From Clostridium sp. Marseille-P3244 (GTDB lineage Bacteria > Bacillota > Clostridia > Lachnospirales > Lachnospiraceae): DNA of 64,000 nucleotides. Of this stretch, positions 34,912 through 41,890 are shown piece by piece. The number at the start of each line of letters is the position of its first letter. Position 1 is the first letter of the stretch. Under the pieces are notes generated by a model that ran no database searches, had not been told where the DNA came from, and worked only from the letters and a program-made list of their open reading frames with translations. The stretch is from NCBI RefSeq assembly GCF_900120155.1, contig NZ_LT635548.1, positions 62,001-126,000 on the forward strand, in the 5' to 3' direction. Made by a program: the position numbers and the translations under genes.

Positions 34912-34941
34912 ATTTTATCACATTATTTTTGCACTTGTAAA
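34912..34941 (-). promoter_or_regulatory. Promoter of the sipW operon
   Basis: Minus strand TTTACA (34936-34941), 18-nt spacer ending TGTGA, -10 TAAAAT (34912-34917), then AAGTGCAATAAG. AAGTGCAA also occurs inside the spacer, giving a direct repeat around the -10 region that could be an operator. Confidence 0.75.
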
Positions 34942-35051
34942 TTAGTATTGTAAGAATAACTAATTTTAATGTAATTTTTACACATTTTTTCTGCATAAAG
35001 TACATATAAAACATATTCCCATTCACATTTTAAATATCTCTCTTTTTTCTG

Positions 35052-35086
35052 AGCAGGGCAGGTGCCGCAATGGCACACTCCCTGCT
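35052..35086. terminator. Hairpin, possible terminator of the 49-residue gene
   Basis: AGCAGGG/CCCTGCT outer stem with inner GTGCC/GGCAC pairing. No proper U-run follows on the minus strand, so termination is uncertain. The rest of 34942-35103 shows nothing else I can assign. Confidence 0.5.
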
Positions 35087-35103
35087 GTTTCATTTATCTC
35101 CGG

Positions 35104-35253
35104 TCATCTGTTTCTGTTCTCATTTTTGTTATCCTTACGATCCCCGGCATATTTATCCCTTTTATCCTTCTCGTCATCCAGGCGCCGCCTCAGCATGCAT
35201 TCCTCGTCCACTTCATACACCGCGTTTCCTTCAATGATCAGCTTTCTTGACAT
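35104..35253 (-). CDS. Small conserved charged protein (49 residues)
   Basis: Short gene with AAAGGA 9 nt before the ATG (35253). The product begins MSRKLIIEGNAVYEVDEECM, followed by a strongly charged tail rich in Arg, Lys and Asp (RRRLDDEKDKRDKYAGDR). I recall similar short proteins in Lachnospiraceae, without known function; the '(I/V)EGNAVYE.DE.C' start is the recognisable part. Divergent from the 35396 gene. Confidence 0.65.
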   Translation of the reverse strand: MSRKLIIEGNAVYEVDEECMLRRRLDDEKDKRDKYAGDRKDNKNENRNR

Positions 35254-35395
35254 TTTTTCTATTCCTTTCTCTCTGTTCTTTTATATTTTATGAATCCTTT
35301 TCCGGAAGGCTACGGTACATAGCCTGTTCCTGATTCATAAATAACTCCCAAAGAACATATATATTTACAACGCTAAACTCAGGAGCCTCTGTGGA

Positions 35396-35968
35396 ATGGA
35401 TAACGATCATCCCGGATTCATGACCCCTTTTGATGAACTTGTTACATCGCCAAAGCTCCAGATAATAAAACTGCTCATCCCGTATGCCCCCGCATCCGGC
35501 CGGCAGGTACTGGCATCCTTTGTCAAATTCCGGGAATTCAGAGAGACTGTCCGGCTGTTCCGTGGTTCGGGAGGGGTCAGTGCCCAGGCATTCGGGGACA
35601 GTAACAGCAGCACTCCTCTGGATATTCTCAGCAGTTTTCGGCCTTATCTGAACCACCGCGAAGCCGCTGCCCTGGATATGGTAATCAATCTAAAAGAAAT
35701 GATGTCCGTTATGGAGATCATGCAGGATACGAACCTCTCCGGTGAAAATGGTATGCCTTTTGATCCTATGGAGATCCTCTCCGGTATGCTGACGCCGGAA
35801 CAAAGAGAAATATTCGAGACCTGCAGCGATCTGTTTTCCCAGCCCGCAGACTCCGAAGAGAAAGGAGATGATACAGATGAACGAGTGGATGGACAATCCG
35901 GCGATAAAGAAACTGGATCCGGCGAAACTGGAGCTGATCAAAATGGCCGCTTCACAGACGGCAGGTAA
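35396..35968 (+). CDS. Conserved hypothetical protein, acidic C-terminal tail
   Basis: 190 residues, RBS AGGAG 10 nt upstream. The N-terminal 140 residues look like a compact helical domain (FDELVTSPKLQIIKLLIPY at about 12-30, ALDMVINLKEMMSVMEIMQD at about 91-110, LSGMLTPEQREIFETCSDLF near 130-147), ending in a disordered Asp/Gly-rich tail. That tail overlaps the next gene by 92 bp in another frame. The family seems restricted to Clostridia; I do not recognise a function. Likely co-transcribed with 35877. Confidence 0.72.
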   Translation: MDNDHPGFMTPFDELVTSPKLQIIKLLIPYAPASGRQVLASFVKFREFRETVRLFRGSGGVSAQAFGDSNSSTPLDILSSFRPYLNHREAAALDMVINLKEMMSVMEIMQDTNLSGENGMPFDPMEILSGMLTPEQREIFETCSDLFSQPADSEEKGDDTDERVDGQSGDKETGSGETGADQNGRFTDGR

Positions 35969-36161
35969 ATCCGGAAAAGACCTGGCCCCTGTTATGCTGG
36001 CTCTCATCACAGGAGCCAACAAAAAAGGAATCCGGTTTTCACCGGATGAAATAAACCTCATTCTTGAAATTTTAAAAGAAGGGAAAAGCAAAAAGGAACA
36101 GGAACAGATCGACCGTACTGTACGGATGGCCAGCGCGGTCTTTCAGAAACATACCTCCTGA
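35877..36161 (+). CDS. Conserved hypothetical small helical protein
   Basis: 94 residues starting MNEWMDNPAIKKLDPAKLEL with AAGGAG 9 nt upstream. Helical throughout, with LAPVMLALITGANKKGIRFS (about 36-55) and a Lys/Glu-rich second half. The long overlap with the 3' end of the previous gene argues for translational coupling and a joint function. No family function recognised. Confidence 0.75.
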   Translation: MNEWMDNPAIKKLDPAKLELIKMAASQTAGKSGKDLAPVMLALITGANKKGIRFSPDEINLILEILKEGKSKKEQEQIDRTVRMASAVFQKHTS

Positions 36162-36175
36162 AAATTTTAGTCTTC

Positions 36176-36227
36176 AAGGCGCCTTACACAGAGGAAATAT
36201 TTTAAATCTCCCCTGCTTCGGCGCCTT
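36176..36227. terminator. Bidirectional terminator
   Basis: AAGGCGCC (36176-36183) pairs with GGCGCCTT (36220-36227) between the convergent 35877 gene and the sugar kinase gene. The loop is long (36 nt) and AT-rich tracts flank it. Confidence 0.6.
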
Positions 36228-36257
36228 AAATATATATCGTGACAAACAATATGCATA

Positions 36258-37769
36258 CTATGTATGGAAGACGGGGCCAAGACTTTCGTAGAGTTTCCTG
36301 TATCGTGCATATTGCTCTCTGTACCGTTCCCGGAATAACTTCCGGGGTTCGTAAACTTTGTCTGTCTTCACCATTTCTTTAATGGCCTCCGGGATATCTG
36401 TATATATACCGGATCCGACAGCGGCAAGAATGGCAGCTCCCAGACAGCCCGCCTCCTTACAGACAAGAGTTTCTACAGGCATTTCCATAATGTCCGCCTT
36501 TGTCTGCAGCCACAGGGGCGATCTGGCTCCTCCGCCGACGGCTCTGATCCTGCTGAGGGGTACGCCCGCGCTTTCCATAGTCTCTTTATTGAATTTCAGT
36601 TCATAGCAGAGACCGTCGATGATCCCTTTCAGGATCTCATGCCGGGTGGTTGCCAATGTAAGTCCCACAAAAGCGCCTTTGCTCTCCATATCACACAAAG
36701 GAGTGCCGCTCCCGTTGAAATGGGGCAGAACAAGAACAGCTGATGGTCCTGACGGGCATTTGCTTTGTGCATAAGTATAGTAATCCAGACCTCTCTTCCC
36801 GGCCTCTGCCAGCTCCGGGCTGCCGAACTGATCCCTGTACCACTGCTGCAGGATCCCTCCGGTCTGCATATGTGCAAATGAAAAATACATACCGGGGATG
36901 ACATGATAATAACAGGCATAAAAACTGTCATGCATACTTTTATTTACCGCAGGAATCCTGTAAGCCACAGAAAGTACCTCTGCCGTACCCGTACTGTCCA
37001 GCCCGGTGCCCTCCTCCACGATTCCTGCTCCCACAGCCCCTACCGGCTGATCATGTCCGCCTGCGATCAACAGTGGTCGGTTGGATATCCCCATCTGTTC
37101 GGCGGTCTTTTTCTCCATTTGTCCGACCGGCATGCCAGAATTACACACCCGGGAAAGTTTTTCCCCGGGGATCCCCATTTTATTTAAAATACCGTCTGAC
37201 CATGTCCCCCTTTCCAGACTGAATCCCATAGAACGGCTGGCCATGCTGCCATCGATCATCGGCTCTCCTCCGAGCCTCTCCAGGATGAATTCCTCATACG
37301 TGACAAATTTCCATGTTTTTTCTGAGATTTCTGGTTTCTCATCCATAAAATACATAATCTTTGCCATCATGTTGATCGGATGGAGCGGCTGTCCGGTTTC
37401 TTTGTACAGTTCCCACTCATCATACTTCTCTTCAAATGCCCGGCATTGTTTTCGAGAACGATAGTCCATCCCCAGCACTGCCGGATGCAGCACTCTGAAT
37501 TGCCGGTCCACCGGAATCACCGCATCTCCCTGTACGCTCAGGCTCAAAGCCTCTATTCTTGAGATCCCGGCTTCTTTTACGGCTTCTTTTATGCTTTCTT
37601 TGAGAAGAGAGCAGACAAGCTCCGGATCCTGCTCTGCCTGGAAGGGTTCTCCGCAGACCACATGATATTCCCGGTATCCCCTTCCCATCTGCCGTCCCCT
37701 CCGGTCAAACACGACCGCCTTGCACCCTGTGGTTCCCGCGTCCAACCCCAGGAAATATAACTCTGCCAT
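36258..37769 (-). CDS. FGGY family carbohydrate kinase (xylulokinase-like)
   Basis: 503 residues. Phosphorylates a sugar or polyol; exact substrate unknown. N-terminal phosphate loop FLGLDAGTTGCKAVVFD (about 5-21), central LLIAGGHDQPVGAVGAGI (about 238-255) and the ATP-site motif RAVGGGARSPLWLQTKADI (about 409-427). The ATG at 37769 follows GGAGGG; the ORF's TTG four codons earlier overlaps that site. It lies downstream of a truncated SAF-domain oxidoreductase, probably its former operon partner, so its pathway may be broken here. Confidence 0.9.
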   Translation of the reverse strand: MAELYFLGLDAGTTGCKAVVFDRRGRQMGRGYREYHVVCGEPFQAEQDPELVCSLLKESIKEAVKEAGISRIEALSLSVQGDAVIPVDRQFRVLHPAVLGMDYRSRKQCRAFEEKYDEWELYKETGQPLHPINMMAKIMYFMDEKPEISEKTWKFVTYEEFILERLGGEPMIDGSMASRSMGFSLERGTWSDGILNKMGIPGEKLSRVCNSGMPVGQMEKKTAEQMGISNRPLLIAGGHDQPVGAVGAGIVEEGTGLDSTGTAEVLSVAYRIPAVNKSMHDSFYACYYHVIPGMYFSFAHMQTGGILQQWYRDQFGSPELAEAGKRGLDYYTYAQSKCPSGPSAVLVLPHFNGSGTPLCDMESKGAFVGLTLATTRHEILKGIIDGLCYELKFNKETMESAGVPLSRIRAVGGGARSPLWLQTKADIMEMPVETLVCKEAGCLGAAILAAVGSGIYTDIPEAIKEMVKTDKVYEPRKLFRERYREQYARYRKLYESLGPVFHT

Positions 37770-37807
37770 GGTTCCCTCCAATCCGGGATATTCCCCTGTA
37801 TAAATAT

Positions 37808-37978
37808 TTATTGTAGCAGCTGATCCTGCATCCTGCGGAGCTGGAGAAGGACAGAATCTTCGTTCAGCTCAACCATGTCGTATGTAATGATCTCATCCTT
37901 CTTCACATCCGTTTTCATCCGTGCGCCTTTCGCCAGTCCAACCGGAAGCATGTTCCCCTTTCTTGCCACCTCGGCCGC
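37808..37978 (-). pseudogene. 3' remnant of SAF-domain NAD(P)-dependent oxidoreductase
   Basis: The last 56 codons of a minus-strand gene remain, without start: AEVARKGNMLPVGLAKGARM, then KTDVKKDEIITYDMVEL and the C-terminal RRMQDQLLQ stop. This is the C-terminal SAF region of the homoserine-dehydrogenase-like oxidoreductases often found with FGGY kinases in sugar or polyol operons. Reading upstream, the frame meets TGA at 37979-37981, exactly where RpiR homology begins on the other strand. The 5' part was lost by deletion. Family assignment is from memory of motifs. Confidence 0.75.
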
Positions 37979-38378
37979 TCAGAAATTTATGCGGATCGGA
38001 TACCAGACTACCGCGTCCGCTGATTTTGACTCCCAGCTCATCGCGCTCTCCCAGATGTCTGAGTCCGACGCTCTGATCTGTATCTCTCATTCCGGCAGGA
38101 CACGCAATGTCTGTAACCTGGCAAAGATTGCTCATGAACAGGGAATCAAGGTGATCTCGATCACAAATTTCCCCGGCTCCGCTCTGGCGAAACATTCCGA
38201 TATCGTTTTACTTACCGCTTCATTCGCGTATGATGTAATGGATGAAGTACTGGCTAAAAGAGTTCCTTCTCTCTGTCTGCTGGACATTTTATACATTTCA
38301 ATATTGATGAAAAAGCAGAAAGATATCCAGCCTCTTCTGGATAAAGGAAATGATTATCTAAGACTTAACAAGAACTGA
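37965..38378 (+). pseudogene. 3' remnant of RpiR/MurR family regulator (SIS domain)
   Basis: From 37965 the frame reads ATSAAQKFMRIGYQT..., the middle of an RpiR-type SIS sugar-phosphate-binding domain, with ICISHSGRTRNV and VISITNFPGS further on and a normal C-terminus. The N-terminal helix-turn-helix domain and the first strand of the SIS domain are missing. An ATG at 37875 opens the ORF, but its first 30 codons are antisense to the SAF remnant and there is no RBS, so a functional regulator is unlikely. Confidence 0.8.
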
Positions 38379-38401
38379 TACCCGGGCAGATTGATCAAAG
38401 A

Positions 38402-38429
38402 GAGCCGGACGGATATACCGCCCGGCTCT
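38402..38429 (+). terminator. Terminator after the RpiR remnant
   Basis: GAGCCGG/CCGGCTC stem with an inner GCGG-type pairing, followed on the plus strand by TAAATATTTTTG. It probably served the intact rpiR gene. Confidence 0.75.
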
Positions 38430-38455
38430 AAATATTTTTGCGCCCGCTTTTTCGG

Positions 38456-39373
38456 TCATATTTTCAGACTTTTCATCTTCCGCTCAGTGATGATGTCCCT
38501 GTCCTGAAGACAGCCGCACAGAAGAGGCGAAGATTCATCATATTTTAACACATTCTCACGCACTCTGCCCGGAGAGTCATTTGCGTAGCAATATCTGCAG
38601 CCATTCCTGCACGTATGGTATGTTCCCGTCTCCACACTTTCCATACAGCCGCACTCCCGGCGCTGCCCCGGGTCTTTTCTTCCTCTCAGGCGGCACCCCA
38701 GCAGTCTCTCGATATACTCTTTGTCAATACAGGCACCATGTTCAATGCCGTAATCACTCAGATCGATCTTTTCCGCGCAGGTAACGATCTCCATTCCATA
38801 CCGCCGCGCGGCCGCGGCAAACCTGGCCGCCGCCGCTCTTATAAGTTCCTCTGTCAGACTTATCTGGCCGGTTCCTCTCATGTTCCTTCTTGTTTTTTCA
38901 TATTCGTCCAGAAAGCTGATCACCACTCTGTTTGTGCAGCCTGACAGGCTGCCGGCGATCTCCGAAAAAGCCTTTTCATGGTATTCCAGAGTATAACGGC
39001 CGGACAAAAAGATCGGATCATATCTCCAGATCATCCTGTCACTTCCGATCTTCCCTGACAATTCCTGAAAAGCGGGGATCAAAACACTTCTTTTATCCGG
39101 AAGTCCCGGCTCGATCTCCCTTCCATATCCGGTCAAAGTAAACTGAAAGTAATACGGATATTTTTCAAACAGATCCAGATACCGGAACATCGGCAGCGGA
39201 TTCTTTGTCCAGAACACAATGCAGTCGATCACATCGGGATTAAGGGAAATCCTGCTCACCTGCCGGGGATTCATTGGATTTCTGACACATAGGTACCCTT
39301 CCTGAAACCGGCGCGCCAGCCACCCCGGGTAATAACCCGGTATGTCTGTGCGCCTGCTGGCACTGAGGATCAT
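38456..39373 (-). CDS. DUF1848 family protein
   Basis: 305 residues. Conserved start ILSASRRTDIPGYYPGWLARRF (about 2-23) and CVRNPMNPRQVSRISLNP (about 29-46), then FWTKNPLPM, a signature of DUF1848. The C-terminal CRNGCRYCYAND (about 256-267) is a CxxxCxxC cluster like that of radical SAM enzymes, and other Cys pairs lie around 230-245, so an Fe-S cofactor is likely. Function unknown. It nearly abuts the thioesterase gene. Confidence 0.88.
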   Translation of the reverse strand: MILSASRRTDIPGYYPGWLARRFQEGYLCVRNPMNPRQVSRISLNPDVIDCIVFWTKNPLPMFRYLDLFEKYPYYFQFTLTGYGREIEPGLPDKRSVLIPAFQELSGKIGSDRMIWRYDPIFLSGRYTLEYHEKAFSEIAGSLSGCTNRVVISFLDEYEKTRRNMRGTGQISLTEELIRAAAARFAAAARRYGMEIVTCAEKIDLSDYGIEHGACIDKEYIERLLGCRLRGRKDPGQRRECGCMESVETGTYHTCRNGCRYCYANDSPGRVRENVLKYDESSPLLCGCLQDRDIITERKMKSLKI

Positions 39374-39374
39374 A

Positions 39375-39830
39375 TCACTGTTCTCCCGTCATAGCTTCGT
39401 TTTTATCGGATGCTTCCTGACTCTGTAATCCTTTCAACGTCTCTGCAAATTCCCGCATTTCTCTGTCGATCAGCACTGGCCTGCCGTTCTGCTTCAGAAA
39501 GCAGTGGGTCGTAGTACCACACGCACTGAGCTCCCCATTCTCCGACAGGTTGTAGATATCATATCTGAGCGTAAATTTCACCCTCCCCAGTGACTGCAGG
39601 CTTACCACGATCTTTACTTTGTCATCAAAACGCACGCTCTTTTTATAATCACACTCCACGTGAAGCACAGGGCTGATATATCCCATTTCTTCGAATCGCC
39701 GGTATGGATATCCCATCTGATCCAGCATTTCTACACGGGCCTCCTCCATCCAGCGGATATAATTTGAATGGTGGATCACTCCCATTTGATCCGTTTCATA
39801 ATATTTCGCAGTTCTTAAATAAGGGTTCAT
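39375..39830 (-). CDS. Acyl-CoA thioesterase, YbgC/4-hydroxybenzoyl-CoA type
   Basis: 151-residue hotdog-fold thioesterase. Active-site motif YYETDQMGVIHHSNYIRWMEEAR (about 10-32), with the catalytic Asp and the His. Hydrolyses acyl-CoA thioesters; the substrate is not evident. RBS present; one base from the DUF1848 gene, so probably co-transcribed. Confidence 0.9.
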   Translation of the reverse strand: MNPYLRTAKYYETDQMGVIHHSNYIRWMEEARVEMLDQMGYPYRRFEEMGYISPVLHVECDYKKSVRFDDKVKIVVSLQSLGRVKFTLRYDIYNLSENGELSACGTTTHCFLKQNGRPVLIDREMREFAETLKGLQSQEASDKNEAMTGEQ

Positions 39831-39865
39831 AGCTCCTCCTTTTCTGAATTATCTGATAACTTTGC

Positions 39866-39908
39866 AAAAAGGGGACAGGCACTTTTTAAAAGGAGCCTGT
39901 CCCCTTTT
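39866..39908. repeat. Dispersed palindrome, copy C
   Basis: AAAAAGGGGACAGGC on the left pairs with GCCTGTCCCCTTTT on the right around an ACTTTTTAAAAGGA centre. Lies between radA and the thioesterase gene. Related to copies A and B. Confidence 0.85.
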
Positions 39909-39918
39909 AACGATGTTT

Positions 39919-41295
39919 TCAGAATATTCCGACAGCGTCTGCTATCGTCTTCACTCCTATCAGTTTGATCCCCTGTATTCCTTTCACCATTTTTAAACAG
40001 ACTTCAGGCAGGACACAGGTCTCGAATCCCAGTTTTTTTGCCTCAGCCACTCTCTGCTCCGGCATATTTACCGCCCGCACTTCTCCGCTCAGTCCCACTT
40101 CTCCGAATACGATCATCTTTTCATCGATGGGTCTGTTACGGTAACTTGACACCAGGGCCATCACGATCCCCAGATCAATGGCCGGCTCATTCATCCGGAT
40201 CCCTCCGGCGATATTGACATAAGCGTCTGAACTGCCCAGCGCCATCCCCAAACGCTTCTCCAGCACGGCCATGAGCAGATTCACCCGGTTATAATCCGTC
40301 CCGGCCGCCGTACGTCTGGGCATCCCGAAATTGCTGTGGCAGACCAGCGCCTGGATCTCGATCAGTATGGGACGGGTCCCTTCCATAGAACAGGCTACCA
40401 CTGATCCCGACGCATGTTCAGGCCGTCCACTCAGCATATATTCTGACGGGTTGTCCACTTCGGCCAGACCGGTCTGTCCCATCTCGAACACTCCGATCTC
40501 ATTGGTGGAACCAAAACGATTTTTCACCGCTCTGAGGATCCGGTATGAGGCATGTCTGTCCCCTTCAAAATACAGAACGGTATCCACCATATGCTCAAGG
40601 ACCCTGGGGCCCGCCACTGTCCCTTCTTTTGTCACGTGTCCGACGATAAAAATGGAAATACACAGCCCTTTGGCAAGCTGCATAAACAGATTTGTGGATT
40701 CCCTCACCTGAGAAACACTTCCGGGTGCCGATGAAATCTCCTCGCTGTACATGGTCTGTATCGAATCGATGACTACCAGCTCCGGCTTTTCTTTCTCAAT
40801 AACTCCCCTGATGATCTCCAGATTTGTCTCGCAGAGAAGAAGCAGACTGGACGTAAAATCTCCCATACGATTTGCCCGCAGTTTGATCTGGGCCTGCGAC
40901 TCTTCCCCCGAAATATACAAAATTTTTTTCTCCCCGGCCAGCTTTTGACAGGCCTGTAAAAGCAGAGTGGACTTTCCGATCCCCGGATCGCCTCCCACCA
41001 GTACAAGAGAACCTGGCACGATCCCTCCGCCCAGCACTCTGTCCAGTTCCCGGATCCCCGTCCTGCACCTGACATCATCGTCTGCCGTCACTTCAGTAAT
41101 GGGAACTACATCTGCCTTGCGGACTGACTCCCGGACAAAACGGGCGGCTCCCGCGTTTCCCCTTGTAGCTCCGGCATCAACCTTTTCTTCCACAAATGTA
41201 TTCCACTCTCCGCACGCCGGGCACTGCCCCAGCCATTTGGCCTCCTCATGCCCGCAGTTCTGGCAGAAAAATACACTTTTCTTTCCTTTTGCCAT
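39919..41295 (-). CDS. radA: DNA repair protein RadA (Sms)
   Basis: Recombination helicase that aids branch migration. Zinc finger CQNCGHEEAKWLGQCPACGEW (four Cys, about 11-31), Walker A GGDPGIGKSTLLLQ (about 99-112), Walker B VVIDSIQTM, the RadA KNRFG motif (VKNRFGSTNEIG, about 255-266) and a Lon-like C-terminal domain. 458 residues from ATG 41295 (AAGGAG upstream); the longer ORF start is not supported. Confidence 0.96.
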   Translation of the reverse strand: MAKGKKSVFFCQNCGHEEAKWLGQCPACGEWNTFVEEKVDAGATRGNAGAARFVRESVRKADVVPITEVTADDDVRCRTGIRELDRVLGGGIVPGSLVLVGGDPGIGKSTLLLQACQKLAGEKKILYISGEESQAQIKLRANRMGDFTSSLLLLCETNLEIIRGVIEKEKPELVVIDSIQTMYSEEISSAPGSVSQVRESTNLFMQLAKGLCISIFIVGHVTKEGTVAGPRVLEHMVDTVLYFEGDRHASYRILRAVKNRFGSTNEIGVFEMGQTGLAEVDNPSEYMLSGRPEHASGSVVACSMEGTRPILIEIQALVCHSNFGMPRRTAAGTDYNRVNLLMAVLEKRLGMALGSSDAYVNIAGGIRMNEPAIDLGIVMALVSSYRNRPIDEKMIVFGEVGLSGEVRAVNMPEQRVAEAKKLGFETCVLPEVCLKMVKGIQGIKLIGVKTIADAVGIF

Positions 41296-41373
41296 TCGAT
41301 CTCCTTTCACAGACCCCGGCATGAAAACAGGGTGGACACTTCCATCCACCCTGCAGTCCGCCTCTCTGTCCAA

Positions 41374-41787
41374 TCAGCATTTCACGATCCTGACCTTCGC
41401 GCTCTGCTCAGCGCCAAGCTCCACGCTTACACTCAGTTTGCCGCTCAAATTCGTGCCCATTCTTCCTGCCGAATCACCGTCTATAAACACCTCATACTCG
41501 CTTTCAGGCTCCAGTTCCAGCGTAAACTGTACATCACCCCGGGCGGAGACTGTAAACGATATCTCTGTATCTGACTCCCGGAATCCCTCTACGGCGCTTC
41601 CCGGCACCGATTCATAGACAAACATTCCGTTTCTTTCAAGTTTTGTAATCTCCGCAAATGTCTTTACTTTATAAATGTCACCTTCGAACTCATAATTGTC
41701 CTTTTTTGTCTTGTCCGCCAGAGTATAATCTCCGAAGCTGAGTGTTCCGTCATTTTCCGCGCGCAATAATTCCTTTATCGCTGCCAT
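41374..41787 (-). CDS. Conserved hypothetical protein (clostridial 'endosialidase'-named family)
   Basis: 137 residues, RBS AGGAGG. Start MAAIKELLRAENDGTLSFGD, then KKDNYEFEGDIYKVKTFAEITKLERNGMFVYESVPGSAVEGF. Proteins like this in Clostridia have been named 'endosialidase', but nothing here resembles a glycosidase catalytic domain. The second half is a small beta domain (ELEPESEYEVFIDG, TNLSGKLSVSVEL). Function unknown; sits between radA and clpC. Confidence 0.75.
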   Translation of the reverse strand: MAAIKELLRAENDGTLSFGDYTLADKTKKDNYEFEGDIYKVKTFAEITKLERNGMFVYESVPGSAVEGFRESDTEISFTVSARGDVQFTLELEPESEYEVFIDGDSAGRMGTNLSGKLSVSVELGAEQSAKVRIVKC

Positions 41788-41890
41788 CTTAATTTCCTCC
41801 TACGTATTTCAGATGTTCTGTTTTATCGATATTATAATATAAAACCTTGCGTTTTTCTACCGAAACATATATGAAAAAACTGTGGATTAC

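Noticed and set aside
35288..35656. Minus-strand ORF of 122 residues
   Set aside because: Opposes the plus-strand gene at 35396 that has an RBS and a helical conserved-looking product.
37893..38195. Minus-strand ORF of 100 residues opposite the RpiR remnant
   Set aside because: It is in a different frame from the SAF remnant and has no family resemblance or RBS.
41374..41787. Naming the 137-residue protein an endosialidase
   Set aside because: No glycosidase domain, Asp-box or chaperone-tail features are visible; the name appears inherited from database annotation.
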